Made by a program: the position numbers and the translations under genes
In this document: positions 24,812-32,166 of the stretch, one piece after another
How the letters are laid out: each line of letters opens with the position of its first letter
Numbering within the stretch: the first letter of the stretch is position 1
Notes under the pieces: model-generated
What the model was told of the DNA's origin: nothing
Databases searched by the model: none
Seen by the model: the letters and a program-made list of their open reading frames with translations, nothing else
Source: CBDHDJ01 sp965261645
GTDB lineage: Bacteria > Pseudomonadota > Alphaproteobacteria > SHVV01
Direction of reading: 5' to 3'
Length of the DNA stretch: 64,000 nt
Assembly (NCBI GenBank): GCA_965261645.1
Contig: CBDHDJ010000002.1
Span: 1-64,000 of the forward strand

Positions 24812-25916
24812 CTTGCCTATCCGGTATACACCCACACCCACTAGGGCTAGAATGGGCGCAAACCGGATATAGGGGAGCGCGCCATGGATGTTCTCGACCG
24901 CGCCGATCTCCCATTCCCGCATTCGCTACCCGAGTTCCAGCGACTTTTCCCCGATGATGCGGCCTGCGCCGCCTACCTGGAGAAAGCCCGCTGGGGAGAC
25001 GGCTTTGCCTGCCCGCACTGCGGCACGGCGGGAGAGCCGTTCCACTTTGAAAACCGCCCTGGCGTCCTGCGCTGCCGCAAGTGCCGCCAGAACACCGGGC
25101 TGACGGTGGGAACAGTGATGGAGCGTAGCCACACTCCGCTGAACGTCTGGTTCTGGGCCGCTTATCTGGTCGCCAGTCAGACGCCCGGCATGTCCGCCGT
25201 GCAGTTTCAGCGGCAACTTGGTCTTTCGCGCTACGAGACGGCCTTTCAAATTCTCCACAAGCTCCGCTCGGGCATGGTGCGGCCCAACCAAGACAGGATC
25301 GGTGGACAGCCCAAGAACCATGTTGAGGTGGACGAAACCTGGGTTGGCGGGCGAACGCGTGGGGAAGGCCGTGGTGTTCACCACAAGGTTCCCGTCTCCT
25401 GTGCCATCGAGGTGCGTCATCGAAAGCCGGGCACCAAGCTCGACAACCGGAAAGACGGACGCTATGCCGGACGCGTTCGGCTCGCCGTCGTGCTCGACCG
25501 TAGCGCCGAGTCGCTCTGTGGGTTCGTCGAGAGCACCGTCGCGCCGGGATCGCTGATCGTTACTGACGATTGGAGCGGCTATGCTGGCCTCGGTAAGCGC
25601 GGCTATGAGCACTTCGCTGTTGCCGAGTGTGGTGATCCAGAGGTTGCCGAGCAATACCTGCCGATCATCCATCTGGTTTTCGCCAACCTGGAGACGTGGC
25701 TGATCGGTATCCACCACGGCGTTAGCCACCAGCACCTACAAGCCTACCTCAACGAGTTCACCTTCCGCTTCAACAGACGGTTCTACCCGTTCAACGCCTT
25801 CCGCTCATTGCTCGGCATCGCGGGCGACACCTCTGCTCCAACCTATGCCGAGCTTTACTCGGGAGAGTGGCGGCACCCTACATGTAGCGGTCATCGGCGT
25901 TAACCGGATAGGCAAG
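24812..25916 (+). mobile_element. IS1595-family element (no cargo), 8-bp target duplication
   Basis: 1105 bp with inverted ends CTTGCCTATCCGGT and the direct repeat GTTCAAGG at 24804-24811 and 25917-25924. The ends differ from those of the cargo-bearing IS1595 transposon at 5029-8941, so it is a different subgroup. It sits between two divergent catabolic/transport units, where it may separate or replace their promoters. Confidence 0.93.
24884..25903 (+). CDS. IS1595-family transposase
   Basis: A 339-residue transposase starting at ATG 24884. The zinc ribbon (FACPHCGTAG...LRCRKCRQNTGLTVGTVME) is N-terminal. The catalytic core has KNHVEVDETWVGGRTRGEGR (Asp), SLIVTDDWSGYAGLGKRGY (Asp) and a C-terminal IHLVFANLETWLIGIHHGVS segment, then LNEFTFRFNRRFYPFNAFR. 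In this segment Asn/Glu corresponds to the third catalytic position. The length is typical. The frame is complete with both ends intact, so it may be active. Confidence 0.93.
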   Translation: MDVLDRADLPFPHSLPEFQRLFPDDAACAAYLEKARWGDGFACPHCGTAGEPFHFENRPGVLRCRKCRQNTGLTVGTVMERSHTPLNVWFWAAYLVASQTPGMSAVQFQRQLGLSRYETAFQILHKLRSGMVRPNQDRIGGQPKNHVEVDETWVGGRTRGEGRGVHHKVPVSCAIEVRHRKPGTKLDNRKDGRYAGRVRLAVVLDRSAESLCGFVESTVAPGSLIVTDDWSGYAGLGKRGYEHFAVAECGDPEVAEQYLPIIHLVFANLETWLIGIHHGVSHQHLQAYLNEFTFRFNRRFYPFNAFRSLLGIAGDTSAPTYAELYSGEWRHPTCSGHRR

Positions 25917-25965
25917 GTTCAAGGAACAATTCCAAGTTGATTGATTCTTCGATCAGGAGGAAAAT

Positions 25966-25989
25966 ATGCACGGTTTGTTTCTTCGCTAA
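25966..25989 (+). CDS. Possible 7-codon leader peptide upstream of transporter pair
   Basis: A textbook AGGAGG (25955-25960) lies 5 nt before ATG 25966. The frame reads MHGLFLR, then TAA. It lies between the IS1595 element's right target duplication and the small membrane protein gene. It may be a translated leader, or simply the stranded ribosome-binding site of a gene start disturbed by the insertion. No attenuator-like stem pair was found. This is low confidence. Confidence 0.25.
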   Translation: MHGLFLR

Positions 25990-26016
25990 AACGCTCAGAC
26001 ACTGGGGGAGGTGCAC

Positions 26017-26178
26017 GTGGAAGCAAGCGAATATCAAGCGGAGCTCGATCGCCGCATCGGCGAGATGGAGAACCCCGATAATCTCGGTGGACAACTTGAT
26101 TCGAAGGATTGGCTCTGGCTGCTCATCCTGGGCATCGCCTTGCCGGCCGTCGTTCTGATCTGGGGGGTCGTGTTATGA
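26017..26178 (+). CDS. One-helix small membrane protein paired with NCS1 permease, copy 1
   Basis: A 53-residue product from GTG 26017, with GGGGGAGG immediately upstream. The soluble N-terminal half (EASEYQAELDRRIGEMENPD, LGGQLDSKDW) is followed by one hydrophobic helix (LWLLILGIALPAVVLIWGVV). The stop overlaps the permease start (ATGA, 26175-26178), which implies coupled translation and fixed stoichiometry. A homologous gene with the same length and the same overlap precedes the second permease at 38245. Repetition of both sequence and arrangement makes it a real gene and suggests an accessory subunit of the transporter. I do not recognise a named family. Confidence 0.82.
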   Translation: MEASEYQAELDRRIGEMENPDNLGGQLDSKDWLWLLILGIALPAVVLIWGVVL

Positions 26179-27605
26179 CCGATCAAGCAGCACAACCTGG
26201 CGCGGAAGGCGGCTTCGGCTCGGCCGACGAGGCGGGCTGGCCGCTCCTACCCGTAGAGCGGACCTGGGGATCGTGGCGCCTCTTCGCCGTCGGCGTGGTG
26301 ATCGTCGCCGCGACGTGGTCCTACATCATCGGCGAGTATGTCGGCTACTACCTCGGCATGCGGCCCGGCATCTCGGCGATGGTCGTCGGAACCATGTTGG
26401 GCATGCTCTTCGTCTTTCTCGCCGTCGCCCCGGTCAGCGTCCGCTACGGTATCGATTCGATCGCCTCAGCCAAGCCGGTGTTCGGCAATCGGGGCTATCT
26501 CCTGACGGTCATCCTGCAGTTCCTGTGGATCGGTTGTTGGACCAACATCCTCATCGTCTATTTTGCGAAAGCTGGTTACGAACTCCTCACGGTGTCGGGT
26601 ATCGTCGGCACGGGCGGCTCTCATGCGACGGTTGCGGTTTTGGTCGTTGTCGGCTGCATCGTCACGGGCTGGACCTTGCTCAACGGCGCCCAGACCATCC
26701 AGAAGGTCTCGAATGTGCTGTTCCTCTTCATCGTCGGTGTCGGCGCGTGGCTCATCATCATGCTGGTGACGCACCATAGCGAGGCAATCGCGGCCGCCCA
26801 GCCCGCTTATGCGTCCGAAAGCCCGACCTGGAACTACATGGTCGGCGTCGAGATCATGTTCGTGACCTATCTTGGCTGGTGGCCTTTTCTCGGCGCGATC
26901 TTCCGCGTCGTACCGGATATGAAGGTGGCGACCGTGCCGGGCATGATCGGTCTCAGTATCGCTGGGCCCTTGCTGGCGATCGTCGGCCTCGCCGCCATCC
27001 TGGCGTTGGGCGTGTCCGATCCGGCGAAGTGGATGGTCGAACTCGGCGGGCCCATCTATGGCAGCATCGTGCTTGTGTTCGTCATCTGCGCCAATCTGGG
27101 GACCACGATGCTGAGCGTCTACGCCATGGGGCTCGGCCTCCGGCAGGTGCCGGGACTCGACAGGCTCTCCTGGCGGGTCATCCTGGCCGTTTGCCTGATC
27201 CCAGTCGCGGTGCTGGGCGTGATCGACCCCGATCTGTTGTTCAGCTCGTTCTTCGGGGCGTTCCTGGCGTTCTTCGGTGCCGTGCTCGGGCCCGTGGTCG
27301 CCGTCACGCTGGTCGACTACTTGATCCTGCGTCGCCAGGTGCTCAATGTTCGAGCGATCTACGATACTTCACCGGATTCGCCCTATGCGTTCTTCGGCGG
27401 GTTCAACTTGGTGGCGATTGTCTCGGTCGTGGTGGGGTTCTTCGTGTACAACTATCTGCTCGACCCCCTCACCTATGTCTCGAACACGCCGTTCGAGTAC
27501 GTGACCGCTTCGGGTCCGACCATCGTGGTCACGGGTGTGGTCTATTGGATCCTCACCAAGATCATCAACGTGCCGTCGAAGAAGGGCGCGTACGAGCAGA
27601 CTTAA
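26175..27605 (+). CDS. NCS1-type nucleobase/cation symporter-like permease, copy 1
   Basis: A 476-residue inner-membrane protein with about twelve hydrophobic segments. The cytoplasmic N-terminus (PLLPVERTWGSWRLF) leads into SYIIGEYVGYYLGMRPG. Later landmarks are VRYGIDSIASAKPVFGNRGY, the TYLGWWPFLGAIFRVVPDMK loop and LSVYAMGLGLRQVPGL. These fit the purine-cytosine permease (NCS1/CodB) family, which imports nucleobases, hydantoins, allantoin or related compounds with Na+ or H+. ATG 26175 is chosen because it overlaps the small-protein stop and removes an N-terminal stretch without homology. The substrate is unknown; the neighbouring hydroxylase and amidase point to a nitrogen heterocycle. A strong terminator follows. 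Confidence 0.88.
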   Translation: MTDQAAQPGAEGGFGSADEAGWPLLPVERTWGSWRLFAVGVVIVAATWSYIIGEYVGYYLGMRPGISAMVVGTMLGMLFVFLAVAPVSVRYGIDSIASAKPVFGNRGYLLTVILQFLWIGCWTNILIVYFAKAGYELLTVSGIVGTGGSHATVAVLVVVGCIVTGWTLLNGAQTIQKVSNVLFLFIVGVGAWLIIMLVTHHSEAIAAAQPAYASESPTWNYMVGVEIMFVTYLGWWPFLGAIFRVVPDMKVATVPGMIGLSIAGPLLAIVGLAAILALGVSDPAKWMVELGGPIYGSIVLVFVICANLGTTMLSVYAMGLGLRQVPGLDRLSWRVILAVCLIPVAVLGVIDPDLLFSSFFGAFLAFFGAVLGPVVAVTLVDYLILRRQVLNVRAIYDTSPDSPYAFFGGFNLVAIVSVVVGFFVYNYLLDPLTYVSNTPFEYVTASGPTIVVTGVVYWILTKIINVPSKKGAYEQT

Positions 27606-27625
27606 GCTCATCCCTTGACGTTAAA

Positions 27626-27654
27626 CGGGGGTCCTACAGGACCCCCGGTTTTTT
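27626..27654 (+). terminator. Intrinsic terminator after NCS1 permease
   Basis: Hairpin CGGGGGTCC / GGACCCCCG with a short TACA loop, followed by GTTTTTT. It lies 21 nt after the permease stop, so it ends the small protein-permease transcript. Confidence 0.9.
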
Positions 27655-27734
27655 GTGCGGGCGGTCTCCCCGCAGATCAGAGCCGCGCGTTACTTGCCAC
27701 TACATCCGATGATGCCCCAGGCGTCCATCTCGAC

Positions 27735-28136
27735 GGCTTTGGTGCATGGAGCCGCGATGGTGTGATCGCCCATTCCCCGGTTGGTTAGCGGATCCTGATT
27801 GTGTTTGGTTTCGCCGCACGGATAGAGCGATTGAGTGCGTCGATCTACATGGCGATTTCGGTTTGTTGGGATTGGAATGTGCGAGCGGTGAGCTTGCCGC
27901 CGTTGAGCCTCTTGACGCGAGCCATGGCTGTTTCGCCAAGCGCTCTCAATCCGTAGCCCTGTCGTTTCTGCCAGTTCATCCTTCCCTTCGACGCGATCTC
28001 CGCCGCATGGTGCTCCCGTTCCGATCCGCCATGAGGCGCGTCCGGGGGAGGAATGGATGTGGCGCGTGGCAGGATGATGATTTCAGGTGGTGAATTCGGT
28101 GGCCGAGCTTCTCGGATCGCTTTTGTCACGGGCTCC
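27735..28136 (-). mobile_element. IS5-family element, 3' part only (inverted copy)
   Basis: The right terminal repeat (GGCTTTGGTGCATGGAGCC at 27735) and about 370 bp of transposase 3' sequence match 20450-20848 closely. The transposase frame carries an extra lesion: TAG where the complete copy has CAG before IDARN. Similarity stops near 28136, 14 bp before the IS21 left end. So the 5' two thirds were probably deleted during IS21 activity. Confidence 0.85.
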
Positions 28137-28252
28137 CCTGAGAACGGCGGTGACAAATTAGTCCACGGAAGCGGCGGGATTTCCCAGCCGCGGGCGGAGT
28201 AAAACTCTGCCACCTGTAGCCTTCGATCTTTTTTGAGATGGAAGGCGGGAGG

Positions 28253-29752
28253 ATGTACACCGTGGACCTATATCTGCGCGTTCGGCTGGCCTGCCATGTT
28301 GATGGTCTGAGCCAGCGAGAGGCGGCAAGTCGGTTTGGCATTGCGCGCGAGACGGTGAGGAAGATGCTGCGGCATTCGGAACCGCCGGGATATCGGCGAC
28401 GCCAGCCACCGAAACGCCCGAAACTGGCCCCCTTCACGGATATCATCGACCGTATTCTGGAGGAGGACCGAACGGTTCACCGTAAGCAGCACCACACGGC
28501 GAAGCGTATATTCGAGCGCCTTCGCGACGAACATGGCTTCACGGGCAAAGAGACCATCGTGAAGGATTACGTTCGGGAACGGCGCCTTCGTCGGCGTGAG
28601 ATGTTTGTGCCGTTGTCACATCCTCCGGGCCATGCTCAAGCGGACTTTGGCGAGGCGGATGCGATCATCGCCGGCGTCAAGTATCGGGCGCATTTTTTCG
28701 TCATGACACTTCCCCACAGCGATGCCTGCTTCGTTGCGGCCTACCCGGCGGCGACGACGGAGGCCTGGCTGGACGGGCACAACAGAGCCTTTGTTTTTTT
28801 CGGCGGCGTTCCCCAATCGATTCTTTACGACAACGACAAGTGTCTGGTGTCGCGCATCTTGTCAGATGGCACGCGGCAACGAACGCGGCCGTTCAGCGGG
28901 CTGCAGTCCCATTACCTCTTCGAGGACCGCTACGGCCGTCCCGGCAAGGGTAACGACAAAGGCAATGTGGAGGGGGTGGTCGGCTATGCCCGGCGGAACT
29001 TCATGACGCCGCTTCCCCGGTTCGCGAGCTGGGACGCCTTCAATGGCCACCTGGAAGAGCAATGCCGCAACCGGCAAGGCAACGTCCTGCGCGGCCACCG
29101 CGAGAGCATCGGCGAACGGTTTGTGCGTGACCGCGAAGCGTTGAAGAGGCCACTGCCGGCACCGTTCGACGCGTGCGACAAGCAGGGCACGCGGGTCAAC
29201 TCGCTGTCCCTGGTGCGCTACCGGACGAATGACTATTCCGTGCCCGCCGCCTACGGCCATCAGGAAGTCTGGATCCGTGGCTATGTCCACGAGGTGGTTA
29301 TCGGTTGCGGCGCCGGGATCATTGCCCGACACCCCCGTTCCTACGACCGGGAAGATATGGTCTTCGATCCGATCCACTACCTGCCTTTGCTGGAGCACAA
29401 GATCGGCGCCCTGGATCAGGCCGCGCCGCTAGCCGGATGGGAACTGCCTGATGCCTTCCCAACCCTGCGCCGTCTCCTGTAGGCGCGCATGGGCAAGGCC
29501 GGCAAGCGGGAATACGTCCAGGTCCTTCGGCTTCTGGAGACCTTCGATCTCGAGGTGCTTCACGGCGCGGTGAAGGACGCCCTGCGCCTGGGTGCGATCG
29601 GCTACGACGCCGTCAAACACCTTGTGCTGTGCCGTATCGAGCGACGCCCGCCCAAACTCGACCTGGATATCTATCCCTACCTGCCTCGGGCCAACGTGGC
29701 GACCACGGCCGCCGCCAGTTATATGAGCTTGTTGGGTGGAGGCGCGTCATGA
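28253..29752 (+). pseudogene. istA: IS21 transposase istA with premature TAG
   Basis: The frame opens at ATG 28253 (MYTVDLYLRVRL) after GGGAGG and carries the IstA layout: HTH (DGLSQREAASRFGIARETVR), GHAQADFGEADAIIAGVKYR (first Asp), QSILYDNDKCLVSRIL (second Asp) and GNDKGNVEGVVGYARRNFM (Glu). A TAG at 29480-29482 stops it after PTLRRLL. The same frame then continues ARMGKAGKREYVQVLRLLET to TGA 29750-29752, overlapping the istB ATG. A single GAG-to-TAG change would explain it. The truncated protein keeps the DDE core but loses about 90 C-terminal residues, so activity is doubtful. Confidence 0.9.
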
Positions 29753-30519
29753 CCGATACGCCGCAAGTGTTGCTGGCCCATCACCTCAAGACCCTGAAAC
29801 TGCCGACGTTCCTGCGCGAATACGACAAGCTGGCCCGCCAATGCGCCACCGAGGGCGCCGACCATGTGCGGTATCTTGTCCGTCTGACCGAGTTGGAACT
29901 GATCGACCGTGAGCGCCGCATGGTCGAGCGGCGGATCAGACAGGCCAGGTTCCCCGCCGTCAAAAGCCTCGACAGCTTCGACTTCAAGGCCATCGCATCG
30001 CTCAACAAGATGCTGGTTCTGGAGTTGGCGCGATGCGAATACGTCGAGCGTCGTGAGAATATCATCGCGCTCGGCAACAGCGGAACCGGCAAGACCCATA
30101 TCGCCCTCGGTCTCGGTCTGGCGGCCTGCCAAAAGGGGCTCTCCGTCGGCTTCCTCACGGCCGCTGCCCTGGTTCATGAACTGATGGAGGCCAGGGATGA
30201 AAAACGCCTGTTGCGCCTGCAGAAGCAACTGGCAAAGTATCACCTTCTGATCATCGACGAACTCGGCTTCGTGCCGCTCTCGAAGACCGGCGCCGAGCTG
30301 CTGTTCGAAGTCTTCAGCCAGCGCTACGAGCGGGGCTCGATCCTGGTGACCTCCAACTTGCCGTTCGATGAGTGGACGGAGATATTCGGCTCGGAACGCC
30401 TGACCGGGGCTTTGCTGGACCGCCTCACCCACCATGTCCATATCCTGGAAATGAACGGCGAGAGCTATCGTCTCAACCAAAGCCAAAAACGGCGGAAATT
30501 CCCCAAAATACCTGCTTAA
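29749..30519 (+). CDS. istB: IS21 helper ATPase IstB
   Basis: A 256-residue AAA+ helper protein of IS21 transposition. It starts at ATG 29749, overlapping the istA stop by ATGA. Visible motifs are Walker A (IALGNSGTGKTHIALGLG), Walker B (YHLLIIDELGFVPLS), the sensor region (GSILVTSNLPFDEWTEIFGS) and the C-terminal RLNQSQKRRK tail. IstB selects target DNA and activates IstA. The frame is intact, although its partner gene carries a nonsense codon. Confidence 0.95.
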   Translation: MTDTPQVLLAHHLKTLKLPTFLREYDKLARQCATEGADHVRYLVRLTELELIDRERRMVERRIRQARFPAVKSLDSFDFKAIASLNKMLVLELARCEYVERRENIIALGNSGTGKTHIALGLGLAACQKGLSVGFLTAAALVHELMEARDEKRLLRLQKQLAKYHLLIIDELGFVPLSKTGAELLFEVFSQRYERGSILVTSNLPFDEWTEIFGSERLTGALLDRLTHHVHILEMNGESYRLNQSQKRRKFPKIPA

Positions 30520-30719
30520 CCGCCGGTGCAATGGTTGACCCGGTGGGTCCACAGGAACCTCCCACGCTGCTTCGCTCCGCGTAACGCAAGCGCTACACGA
30601 AGCAGCGCGGGTCCCTCCTATGGACTACCGGGACAACCCCCCAACACCGCGTACCGCATAACGTTAAGTGGACTAGTTTTACTCCGCCCGGGTGGACTAA
30701 TTTTGCTCCGCCGTTGACA

Positions 30720-31016
30720 CCTCGAAGTAGCCCACCAGGTGCATCCGGAAATAGCGCCCGGGCGGCACCGAGGGCGCGCCCATCCTGGCCGCGTAATAAG
30801 GCCGGCAGCTCGCCTCGGCAAAGGCGTCGAAGCCGCCCTCGATCAGCACCGACTGCAAGCGGTCATAAAACACATGACCCGGAGAGCGCGGCATCTCCGA
30901 CCAACTCACCATCAGGTCCCCCTGACCATCCTTCTGCCGTCCCATCGCCATCGGCAAATCCCCCTGCAAATCAGGGAACCAGAGAATCAGACGGCGCCGA
31001 CTTAATCAACGGGCTG
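30720..31016 (-). mobile_element. IS1182-family element, left-end fragment
   Basis: The minus-strand reading starts at the terminal repeat CAGCCCGTTGATTAAGTCGG (31016) and follows copy B closely through the first 76 transposase residues. It departs after HLVGYFE, exactly where the IS21 right end (30719) begins. The rest of the transposase is deleted. It was probably truncated together with the IS5 remnant on the other side of IS21. Confidence 0.88.
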
Positions 31017-31213
31017 GTAGGCCGAGGGAATCGACGGCAAGGAGATTGCGACACGAGAGGTGTGTCTGGATAGCAAGAGAAACGACCAAATGGCCTTCCA
31101 CGCGCTGGCCGATTACCAAAATCATGTCATCGGATGGCTGCAATGGGAACAGAGTGCCCTTGGAGATGGGGCCGTGGTACGATTTTCGCGAATTTGGATG
31201 TCATCTGGGGAAT
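31017..31213 (+). other. Unidentified coding-like fragment between IS remnants
   Basis: About 200 bp between an IS1182 end and an IS3 fragment. One plus-strand frame reads GIDGKEIATREVCLDSKRND, then QMAFHALADYQNHVIGWLQW, which is compositionally protein-like. It has no start and runs into the IS3 fragment. I do not recognise the family. It is probably a scrap of a gene destroyed by the IS rearrangements. Confidence 0.3.
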
Positions 31214-31463
31214 GTCGGCTCAAAGCTCCGGGACGAAATCCTGAACACGGAGATCTTCTATACATTGAAGGAGGCCAAAGTGCTGATCGAACGATGGCGG
31301 CATCACTACAATACCATCCGGCCGCATAGCTCGCTCGGATACAGACCGCCGGCCCCAGAAACCATCTTGCCAAACGTTGAGGGGCCAACCTACGCTGTTG
31401 ATGGGCTACGGGTGGCCCATCAACTTAACCCGCGCCAAACTCTAACTTAAGCGCTGGACCACT
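31214..31463 (+). mobile_element. IS3-family (IS407-type) element, right-end fragment
   Basis: The sequence from CTCAAAGCTCCGGGACG onward is almost identical to 19525-19760, covering the last 76 or so residues of OrfB (SKLRDEILNTEIFYTLKE to NPRQTLT) and the right terminal repeat CTGGACCACT. Differences include VEG to VDG and AL to AH near the C-terminus. The left part is missing. It preserves the terminal bases that the copy at 18515-19760 has lost. Confidence 0.9.
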
Positions 31464-31650
31464 AATCGGGGGCAGGCCACGTTTCCCCAATCGCCTAGGC
31501 GAACACCGGATAGCGGACATCACCCCCTGCCTCCAAGGCGGGTCGTCCAAGAATTGCTTGCGACGTCTCGCTTAATTCTTGATCCAACTGTGGAGTCGAC
31601 TGTGGGCTTTCTATCCATTATTTCAGAAATACCATTGTAATAACAATTGG
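31464..31650. other. Intergenic stretch without genes
   Basis: About 190 bp between the IS3 fragment and a small membrane protein gene. It includes an AT-rich patch (31610-31660). I see no reading frame, hairpin or repeat worth calling. Confidence 0.4.
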
Positions 31651-31758
31651 TTATAAATTACTAGTGGCGGTCGATTGGGCCGCCTCCAATCCAACGAAGG
31701 CAAGGACCAAGCCGGCCGCGGCAAATGCTGCGATAAGCACGATGCGGTTGACTGTCAT
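31651..31758 (-). CDS. Small one-helix membrane or secreted peptide (35 aa)
   Basis: ATG 31758 follows GGAGAAT at good spacing. The product MTVNRIVLIAAFAAAGLVLA, then FVGLEAAQSTATSNL, is a single hydrophobic helix with a short polar tail; it could also be a cleaved signal peptide. It lies 35 nt downstream of the 82-residue membrane protein gene on the same strand, so the two are probably co-transcribed, divergently from the MarR-type regulator. No family is recognised. Confidence 0.5.
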   Translation of the reverse strand: MTVNRIVLIAAFAAAGLVLAFVGLEAAQSTATSNL

Positions 31759-31793
31759 GGATATTCTCCTGTCAGGTTTGGGACCCAGCTTGT

Positions 31794-32042
31794 CTATAAT
31801 AGATGGGAACGATGGTGGCGGCGCGCCAGGCGCATGACGCCGCCGGGATAGGAAAATTGGAACGTGGCCAGGACCAGCGTGAACAGCGCCAGAGTCGCAG
31901 CGAGAAACCACATCGGCGCGAGCACCCACCACCAGGACCAATCGATGTGGGCCGTCAACTTGAGCCCGATGAACAGGATCGCGAGCAACCCGGCAAAACC
32001 GAATCCCGGTCCGCTCAACAGCCTGGCTAGTCCGTACGGCAT
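31794..32042 (-). CDS. Small integral membrane protein (82 aa, Fragile-X-F-like)
   Basis: Starts at ATG 32042 (MPYGLARLLSGPGFGFAG) preceded by GAGGTTGTCCC. Two hydrophobic segments flank a Trp-rich motif: AGLLAILFIGLKLTAHIDWS, then WWWVLAPMWFLAATLALFTL, then VLATFQF. The IDWSWWWVLAPMW block resembles short proteins annotated as transmembrane Fragile-X-F; their role is unknown. Its promoter region is shared with the divergent regulator and contains the TTGACAA/TTGTCAA repeats, so it may be a target of that regulator. Confidence 0.65.
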   Translation of the reverse strand: MPYGLARLLSGPGFGFAGLLAILFIGLKLTAHIDWSWWWVLAPMWFLAATLALFTLVLATFQFSYPGGVMRLARRHHRSHLL

Positions 32043-32096
32043 GGGACAACCTCCTCGTTCATTGCGCCGCCTTGGGCGCGGGACACGAACGTTTAT

Positions 32097-32161
32097 TTGA
32101 CAATAACATTGCTAATATGACAATTAAGTTGTCAAATTGACTTTGTCAACCAGGTTGTCAA
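32097..32161. promoter_or_regulatory. Operator array of TTGACAA/TTGTCAA half-sites before MarR-type regulator
   Basis: Within 65 bp there are a TTGACAA (32097-32103), a dyad TGACAATTAAGTTGTCA (32118-32134), a palindrome TTGACTTTGTCAA (32137-32149) and a TTGTCAA (32155-32161). Two elements are symmetric on their own. The region is much more AT-rich than its surroundings and sits between divergent genes. It is best explained as binding sites for the adjacent winged-helix regulator, overlapping its promoter; TTGACA is also a -35-like sequence. Confidence 0.7.
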
Positions 32162-32166
32162 AATTA

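Larger units (their letters stand above)
28150..30719 (+). mobile_element. IS21-family element
   Basis: The ends begin TGACAAATTAGTCCAC at 28150 and TGTCAACGGCGGAGCAAAATTAGTCCAC when the right end (30719) is read inward. Both ends contain repeated blocks AAATTAGTCCAC and GGGCGGAGTAAAAC, as expected for the multiple terminal binding sites of IS21. Each end abuts a truncated foreign IS (IS5 on the left, IS1182 on the right) with no target duplication, indicating adjacent deletions. A 3' noncoding stretch (30520-30640) carries an inverted repeat around CGCTGCTTCG / CGAAGCAGCG. Confidence 0.85.
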
